From assembly GCA_963922205.1 (NCBI GenBank), contig CAWUHX010000013.1, positions 930,001-994,000 on the forward strand: a DNA stretch of 64,000 bases. The letters run 5' to 3'. The notes under the pieces were generated by a model. That model had not been told where the DNA came from, did not search any database, and saw only the letters and a list, made by a program, of their open reading frames with translations. The position numbers and the translations under genes are program-made. Each line of letters opens with the position of its first letter. The stretch's first letter is position 1. Positions 43,601 through 52,600 of this stretch are shown in pieces. Origin of the DNA: Romanomermis culicivorax. Taxonomy: Eukaryota; Nematoda; Enoplea; Mermithida; Mermithidae.

Positions 43601-46600
43601 TAGTGAAACTGGGCCTTGGTTACTTACGGAGTGAATTCCATAGGATATGTTATAGAAAATGAGTGAATTAAACATATCTTACACAATCGATTTAGTTCTA
43701 GGAAGACTTTGTGCAGTAGCCTTTTCTAAAAAAACTGAGTGGGATTCCGTGTGTCACTTTCTCAGAGTTGATTCCTGTTTTATTGACACTAAATTTAGAA
43801 AAAAAGCTCACGCAGTTAGATGCACTCATGTGGGATGGAGGACATGGGGGGTACAAACTGTCCCAAGGGTTTTGAAACTGGAAGATTTGTTATGAAAAAT
43901 AGGTTTTTGTTCGACTTTTTTTGAATTTGTCACAAAAAAAGGTCCACCCCTGTGCCCTTCTCAAAATTTCGGAGATGCATATGTTTGGTTGGAAAGTGTG
44001 TTGATGCATTCAGCTGCAGAATATACTTTTTCACAGACATGAAAAACTTTTTTGAGAAAGAACGAAAATCCAATATAATGGAAGAGAATTTTTTTTAAAC
44101 TTTAACCCAAGTTCTCAAAAATTCTAGTCCACTTCTTTTTCTAGCTTGGCAGCTATCCAAGCAAGTATATTCTTCTTTTTTCTGCCCCATCGGGGCATTT
44201 TCTAATAAACTAGTCCACCTCTTCTTAGTCGGCCTCAGCCATGCATGAAAACCTTCGTAGAAGCACATTGAAGTTTTAAATTTGGTCGCCTTCACATCAA
44301 AGAAACAATAAAAAACTATCTTAAAGCTACGAATTCTCACTTTCGATAAAAGTAAAAGATGTGTAAACTGCGTAGAATTTAACACATTGTTAAAATAGTG
44401 TAAAGTAACCATTTCCATTGATTTCCCCATGACCAGGAACCCGTCAACCCAAAAACCGCAGAAATACCTTTGTTTACACACAAAACAATTTTTTGTGTGA
44501 AGTGACTGTGTCCATTGAATTCCCCATGGTCAGAAACCTCTTCCTCCAAAAATTTCAGAAATACATTTGTATACACTCAATATAATTTTGTGTGGAAAGT
44601 CATCGCATTCATTAAATTCCCGTGGCCGAAAACCCCTTCCACAAAAAATCACCAAAATGCGCTTGTTTATACAAGGGATAATTTGTTTGTCTAAAGTGAC
44701 CGCATTAATTGAATTCCTCATGGTTCAAAACTCTTTGCCCCAAATTATCACGAAAATGCGCTTGTTTACACCCGAGATATTTTTTCGTGTAGAACGACCG
44801 CATTCATCGAATTCACAATGGTCATAAACCCCTTCCTCCAATAAGTCATGGGAGTACCTTCATTTACATTAATGATGATTTTTTGTGTAAAGTGACCGCA
44901 TCCATTGAAGTCATTTCGGTCGAAACCCCCTTCCACCAAAAAATCACGAAAATACGTTTGGTTACACCCGGTATAATTATTTGTGTAAAGTGATCGCATT
45001 CATTAAATTCCCCGTCGTCGAAGACCCCTTCCCTAAAAAAATGACGAAAATACGCTGGTTTACACCCGGAATAATTTTTCGTGTAAAGCGACTGGGTCCA
45101 TCGAATTCGCTGCTGTCGAAACCGTTAAACCAATAATCACAATAACCCTACTGGTTCAATTGAAAAGGCACCGTAGTGCATAATGCTGCAAAAATGATTT
45201 TTTTGAAGCCGTAAGTTTATATAACAAAATTGTCAAATTTCGCGGTTTCCGGGACTTTGGACAATCATATAATTGAATGGAGGCCATACTTGAAGAAAAT
45301 AAAAAATCGCATTTGAGATTGCACTCCCAAGATGCTTAGACTAAAGTATGGAGGTTGGATATGGCACACCCATTGCTGGGCACAATGGAACTGGGGGGCC
45401 TTAAAAAGTGCGTTTTTTGCATGTTTTTGGGGCCCCACCGAGCACCACTTGCAGATAGAGGCGAAATGACGAAAGGCACCCCATAGTTTGCCCCTATACC
45501 CGAAATTATGAAAAAAACCCGAAGGTTCTAGCTCTTACCGTTTTGGCGCCAGGGTGGGGGGGGCATGAAATTTGGGGGCCAAGTATATTATAGGTTGACG
45601 CTACCGCACCATCTATGATTTATTTACAGTACAAAAAAAATTTTGGCGTGCAAAACTTTTTTGATAATTTTTTTGCACCGTGCTGAACAGCTCGTGCAAA
45701 AAAACACTGATGTGAAGAATAGAACTTATAGGTCACCCGCTGACGTCGCCAGCAGCCCTCACCACCTTTTGGCGCGATCTCGGCGGTGTGCAAAGCTTAA
45801 CCGAAACTGATATTAACCGGTTAAAATTCGGGAACTGGAACCGAAATGACTTAAAATTTTAGAACTGAACCGTAACTGATATTTAACACCGATTCTAGAT
45901 GTTGGGAGTACATAAAAAACATAGATTTTTCAAAGTTTCAACACAAAATTCTCAGCGCCTGGAGTAGAATCGGTGACCATGACTCAACTACAGCTTTTCG
46001 AACGTATTTAATTTATTGTAATGAAGTGCACTTCGATCACTGGTATGGTTCCATATGTTCATTTTGAACCTCATATTCAAGCTAGGAATTTTCTCTCATT
46101 GTTCATAATCTAAAAAAAATTCCTCAGCTTTACGACTCTGAGCACATCTGCAGTCAACTAGTGCGAAGATAGAAAAAAATCTAGTTCTTCGTAATCAAGG
46201 CGCGTCAGAAAACATTAAAAGACTTTTTCTTGGTAGAACATTTTTTCTGATAATTTTCGCAGTTAGACTAATGAATTCGTGAAGGAAAAAGTTTCTAGTA
46301 GAATGTTTTTAAGAAACCAAACCATTTCAAATATGAAATATTAACATTACTTGCTTAGTTTACACTGATTATGACACAGAATCAATCTCAATCTTGATTG
46401 CACTTAACTGCTGGTTGACCACCAACCGGAAAATAACTGTGTGGCTTGTTTACGAAAAAATAATTTCGTAGACACACTCTAAGTAATTTTTTGAAGCGAT
46501 TGTGAGATATTGAACTTTGAGAAATTCAAAATTTTTCGCCGCTCCGCCTTGCTATATAAATTACAAATATTATACTATATAGTTTCTTCGTTTTGAAAAT

Positions 46601-49600
46601 GTCATATTATGCATAATTTTATGCAACTCATTATTGAGTGGCGACAGTGTTTTTTTTTGTACAAGCCTCTTTGTACGTGTACAAGGATCGAAAAAAAATT
46701 TTTGTACGCAAGATTTTTTGTTTGTACAGTGTAATAATAGCAGCATGCATAAAGAGCTTAAAAATTTACACGAAAATTATCAAAGAATTTGAGCATAAGT
46801 GCATGTAAAAAGTATATAAGAATGAAGTTTATAAGTTTTGAAAATTTATTACCATCAACATGTTTAAATTGCGAAAATTTATGGCATTTCAAGTCAGACA
46901 ATTCAAAAATTCAGAAGCTCGCTCGTCATCCAAATCAGGTTCTTCCGAATCATTTTGCAAATTCTGGGACGTTTCTTTGCGACGGAGAGAGAAGATTATC
47001 TCAAATGAGCAGTGTTATGAATTTGCAATCAATCATACAACGAATACATATGATTTTTGAATAGATAGGAAGCAAAATACAGCTAGAAATTGGAACTTAG
47101 AAGCAAAAATGAAGACGAGGTATAAAATTTATTCCAGTAAAACAATATTTTTACCTTATCATCAGTAAAAAAATCTTGAAAAAATCTTTGTACGTTGTAC
47201 AAAGATCGTCAAAAAATCTTTGTACGAGACCAAAAATCTTTGCCCCGTACAAAAAAAACACTGAGGGGCGATGCAACAGATTGTTACATAATTCGAATAT
47301 TTTTCAGCACTGTTTTTTTCTGCCTAATCGGTGTTTTTAGTGACAAAAGTTTTGTGAATGGGAAAAAAATTGACTCTTTAGGGGCCAACTATACTTCACC
47401 GTACGGTGGCGTACGGCACCACATTAAGTTGCTATACTTCGCCGCACGCGGCGTGCAGTGCCGTACGGCGCCTGACGAGTGGCTGCTAAACTTCACGACC
47501 ATATCTGTAATTGAAGGGGTTTGGCCAACCATATACCCACCCCCCTCAATTTGTAAAAAATGGACAAAAAGTGTATGTTTTTGGCCTTTTTTGGGGAAAA
47601 TTTCGACTTTTTTCGATCCCCTCCCCAAAAATTTCGGATTTACCCCCTCCCCCAACTGGTCGGACCTCTTACAGGTATGTTCACGACGTACGGTGGTAAA
47701 TGATAATAAGTAAATGAAAATGATAGGTAGTTGCTATACTTACGTGCCGTACGCTGCCGCGCAGCGCCGTACGTCGCGTGATAAGTAGCTGATATGCTTA
47801 CGTGCCGTACGGCACTGTACGGTACCGTACGGCGAAGTATAGTTGGCCTCTTAGCCAAACATCGAAAAAATCTTGGGGTTTCAGCATGGAAAAGATCATT
47901 CTAGAATGGCTTATTCACTATACACCTGATCTTTAATATTTTTCATCGTCTAAAATGTTCGTTAGCATGGCTTCTTCACATTTTGGCTAATTTTTTCATC
48001 CTCTAAAATGTCTCATCACACTCAATAAGAAGTAATTTTCGATATTTTGTTCTAATATTTGACGAAAATTAAGATAATGGCGACTAATTTATTTCCACAG
48101 AATTTTTATGCTGCTTGAATTTTCTCAACATAAAATTCTTGTGTTCAAAAAATGATTCGAACATCAGTGCTATGCAATAGCAAAAGTTTTGCCAGTTGAA
48201 AGATCGAAATTTGTATAGCCTGAATGTTGAATTTCAATTGCATTTTTTCACTTCTGAATTATAATTTAACACAATTTCTGCTGATTTGTCCGAATTTATT
48301 AATCATCTTTGACTTCTAGCTACTTTTTCTAGCTGGTTAGCTGATAGAAAACATCATCCCATTACTCATGACTAAACATCATCCTAGACTGAAAAATTAA
48401 ATGTTTAATATTTGAATAAGAAAAGATTCATTTTCCATCATTCTGAAGTATCGGTAACTCAAAATTTTCTGGCGCCTAGGAAACAAACATTAATCAAATG
48501 CGGTTCATGATTCTCCACCTTTTTTCCTCTCATTTCAAGTTTTCCGAACTTTGTGAAGACAAATTTTTTTGTGGTGGACAATGACGACATCATTCGAAAC
48601 TGAAAATGTAAAGCACTTATTTAGGTATAAGTGTTGAGAATAGGTATAAGTGTTTTTCCATCGTTCTAGAATATAAAAATCTAAATTATTCCGTCACTAC
48701 GCGCCGGAATGAAATATCAATCCAAATATATAAATCTGCTCTAATCGCAACAATGTCAGCAGAAATTATTTTTTGTTCATTAATTTTGTAAATAATGCTG
48801 ACTTAGAAAAACAGATACAACATTAGATCTTCTTGGAAATCTCAAATTTTCGCTCATTTTACGTAATTTTAAATAGGAACCAGGCTTTTTAACCATTTTA
48901 GTCATTTTAAAGGCCTGGGCCCCTAAAAGTTTGAAAATTGCTCCTAAAATTTTAAGTCTATGAGCCATTTTGGCTAGTAAAATTTTGACTTGTTTATTTA
49001 ATTCCTATATTATAGTGAATTGTACTTATTTTCATTCAATCTTAAATTTAAAGTCGCGCCGGATCTCATTCTATAATTTTTCGAATTAGTCTATTCACTG
49101 TTTTTCTACAAATTAAACTTTCTGTGGAAAAAAAATTCTCGAAAAAGAGAAAAAACATGGGGCTTCGACATGGAAAAGATGAATTTTGGTGCATTTAAGA
49201 GATCAAAATCTCGATTTTTCCATTTGTAAAATGATGTAGACATGTTTTCGAACCTTGCATGTTTATTGAATAAGTTATCCTTAAATTGATTTTCCAGCAT
49301 TTCAGGCCCACATTGCTGAAGGCGGAGTAACCGGAGTGAATCTTGGAGTAAGAAAAAAGGCATTGCTGAACGAAGAGTACAGTGAATCTCGGAGTAAGAA
49401 ATAAACAACTTACTCCGAGATTCTACACCTGCTAGGAGCAGGAGTAAATCTCCGAGTAGCATTGTTCAATGTATAATTTGCAAAAATATGGAGGTAGTTG
49501 GTTTGCTTGATTTCTTGGATGATATTATCAAATTATTCCTCGTCAGTTGATCGGACGTAACGAACCAATCGAAAATTACAGTGATACAGGTTTTCGCTTG

Positions 49601-52600
49601 GGATACCGATTTAATAAAAAAACTCTGCACGAAGTTATAACAATGTTGTACGAAAAACTCAAAAGTTCAACAATATAATAGTTTGACATAATAGTTTGCT
49701 TTCTGAAACGCAGTTAATTCACATCAGATAATATAAGTGATCGAACAATGATGATACACGAGGAAAACTTGTCTTTTCGTTCTCAAAATGGGAATCCAAC
49801 GACAACTGGGAAACTGGTCCGGCCGACATTGATCCAGGATTGTAGACTAATCGCGTATTTCCTCTGTGGTCGATGAATGACTTCCCTGACTATGAGGATG
49901 CACAAGATGATCAGGTTGATGATGAATACCGGCCTATTGTAGATCAGCCTAATGCCCAAGGTATTGCGAAAAGATGCATGATCATTGACCGTCATTTTCA
50001 GTGATATTATTTTTTGAAATAAATAAAATCGTTCAGGAACACCTGTGCTATTTTTTAATTTTTTAAACCTTTTTTAAATCCTTCCATTCTGTCTGTAATT
50101 GCTGAATGGTTCTATCTTGACATCCGGGATTTTCATGTAATTCTTTAACAATTTCCGCCCAAGCTGCTTTTTTGATCTTCTTTGCAACGTTATCTGACTT
50201 TTTGCTTTGAATAATATCCTTTCGGCCATCAACGTGCTCCAACAAAAAGTCAACTTCCAGGTCGGAAAAATTGCGATCGCGTGATTTTTTCTTGCCGCTC
50301 ATTATTAATCAAATAAGAATACGAGAAAGAAAATCAAATTTCGGGATAAAGTCAACACAGAAAACTTGCGTGCAATACAGCAAAATTATAACAAAAAAAT
50401 GTTCACTTTTTTGCTACTCCGAGATTTATTACTCCGCTACTACTCTGCTCTCATCAATACCGGGTAGGAGTAGCCTATTCCAAGATTTACTCCAGGAGTA
50501 GCTACTTCGAGAGTAGCCTTACTCCGACATTTACTCCGAGAAAAGTTACTCCTCGTACAGCAATTCGGGCCTAAGAGTGTCCAAATCTTTAAAAAATTTC
50601 GTTGCCTAGTGCCTTAAAGATATAAGAGACAATAATAAGAACAGAAGCTGCATTTGCAAAACCCTATACTTTTGAGTCAGAAGGAAATGAACTCAAGTGC
50701 TATCTTGGAAGAAGGTTGCAAAAATAAACTAAATATCGTGTTTATTGCATAAAAAATTTTCTTTGCACAAAGATTTCTCGGCCGATCTTTCTACATGTAG
50801 AAAGAAGCCTGTAATCGAAAACGCTGGTTGGAAATCAAATTTTGATCAGTAATTTTTTTAACGCGTATCAACTGATATCTATATAATTTAATTATGTACG
50901 TTCTACTGTGTGTTACAAGCCCGCTTTTCGATATTCTTCAGTTAAAAATTTTTGGCACCCAAAATTTAAATTTCGCCTCTAAAAATTTAGGTCTAGGAGC
51001 CATTTGGCTCCTGGCTTTCAAATCAAAAAAAGCCTGATAGGAACGAAAAAGGTTCTCGAGCGAATTGGGCTTTTAACAACACGATAATCTGAGTTTTGTG
51101 CGTTCATTTCATTTCGGGCACGGCAATGACTTGGATAAGTCGCTCATACGAAGCATTCGACAAATTTTCATTTCATAATTTAGCAATCAGAAATCTTCCT
51201 GTATTGAATAATTTTAAGGTCTCGTTGATTATGATTCCAATAGTGGTTGTGTTCATAATATTGGCCAGATAGTCATTAATCATTATCAAAATCTCATAAA
51301 AATCAGATTTTCCCGTAGAAAACCGATTTATTGTCTATTGTTTTAAGTTATTTATAAGTTGTTTTTCAAGATTTCGTGAAGGTAATATTTTAGATTGACG
51401 AAATATTAGCCGGATTGCGGGAATTGATCGACCAAGGGGCTATGGCCAATCACGATAATAAGGCTGAATCCTTGCGGCTAGCTGTCGAAGAATTGCGCAG
51501 AAAACTAGAACAAAACACTCAACGAAACGACGATTTAGATACTCTGATCGATCAATTACGCAATAAAGTATAAAATAATCGAGTTTAAAAATCTTGATGA
51601 GCTGCTCTGATTAAAATGATTAGAATCAGTCTTGAATAGATGAAATTTGGATATTTTGAGTGAATTTCTAGATCGAACAACGACGATACGACATTGAAAA
51701 GTATAAAATTATCGAGGCCGAAAATTCCAAGCCCGTGTTAGGAGCTCAAAATGACCCAGTATCCGTTTTACGGACGATTAATCAGTCTTTGAATTTGGTC
51801 AACAGACGTATGAACTCTGACTATCATGTGAACGAAAACGCTGAAGCGCCGCCTACCGAAGTCCGTTCCACATTAGATAGGTTGCTGACCGACGTGATCG
51901 ATTTGAATTACGATTTTCAAAAGTTGAACGATGATTTGACTTTGGTAAAGCAGAAAGCTTTGAATTTTTTCGCAGAAATCATGGGCCATAATAGAAAGTC
52001 TTATGTGAAAAATGATTCAGAAAATGGTCGATTTTATGTCCGAAAAAAAGCTGCAAAAGCTTTTAAATCTTTCAACTCGAAAAAGCTTTAAAAATTTTCA
52101 AATCTACGTCAAGAAAAACCTTTCAAGATTATCATTTTTATCCTAGGTGAAACGACAAGTCGGCGAACATCAAGTCAAACTGTCGGAACTTCAATGTCTG
52201 GAAGAAGATTTGAACGTCGAATCGCGCAAAATAACAGCCGTCGGTGATCCGAACAAAGCCGAAACAATCGATCCAGCCAATTATAACGAAATACAAAAAA
52301 TTTTGGCCGTAAAATTGCAAGAAAATATAGACAGTCTTAAAAAGCAAACGGACGAAATTTTAGGCCTAGTTAACGACAAAATGGCTGCCGATAAAGACGA
52401 ATTCGTAAGGCACTATATGCGTATTAGTTAAAATACTGCTCGTAAGCTTCGGATTCGTCAAGACGTGAGATTTTTCATAAGAGTTTTTTTGTCCTATATG
52501 ATAATCATTAGCCTCAAAAGAGTACAATTCTGGGATAACAGCTTACTGTCCAAAGTGAACGGAAGTTTTCGAATTTACTCGCATTTCCAGGCACACAAAG

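Larger units (their letters stand above)
40712..44213. repeat. Long inverted repeat pair (about 195 bp arms) inside the composite element
   Basis: The arms 40712-40906 and 44012-44213 are reverse complements with moderate divergence, sharing tagaaaatgccccgatgggg and cagctagaaaaag-type words plus a run near the Ile-rich tattggattttc. The arms enclose about 3.1 kb. They could be the termini of an older element nested in the hAT-like one. Confidence 0.65.
40580..45709. mobile_element. Composite 5.1-kb hAT-like element with nested repeats
   Basis: The left end cagtgttttttgcactgtgc and the right end (reverse-complemented cagtgtttttttgcacgagc) match, and both subterminal regions repeat gtgcaaaac/gcaccgtgcaaaaa words. 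The flanks atgtgaaa (40572-40579) and atgtgaag (45710-45717) agree at 7 of 8 bases. The ends resemble those of the MITEs at 11975 and 46645 (cagtgtttttt...). Inside are an inverted-repeat pair at 40712-40906 and 44012-44213, a second inverted-repeat element at about 41124-43512, a C-rich repeat at 42518-42745 and a 98-bp tandem array. No transposase is recognised. An alternative is two separate elements that happen to share ends and flanks. Confidence 0.6.
49304..50573. mobile_element. PIF/Harbinger transposon, internally deleted, two opposed genes
   Basis: The left end ggcccacattgctg and the right end (reverse-complemented ggcccgaattgctg) are inverted repeats, followed on both sides by multiple ggagtaa/ttactcc words. 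The immediate flanks are TCA and TAA, compatible with a diverged 3-bp TWA duplication. It carries a minus-strand Myb/SANT-like gene and plus-strand transposase remnants, the usual convergent two-gene layout of Harbinger elements. Confidence 0.8.

Noticed and set aside
44398-45170. CRISPR array
   Set aside because: The repeats are contiguous 98-bp tandem units without spacers, in a eukaryotic intron.
51945-52091. Read-through extension of exon 4 of the coiled-coil gene to a stop at 52091
   Set aside because: A consensus donor at 51945 and acceptor at 52145-52146 keep the frame, and the coiled-coil pattern continues in the next exon.
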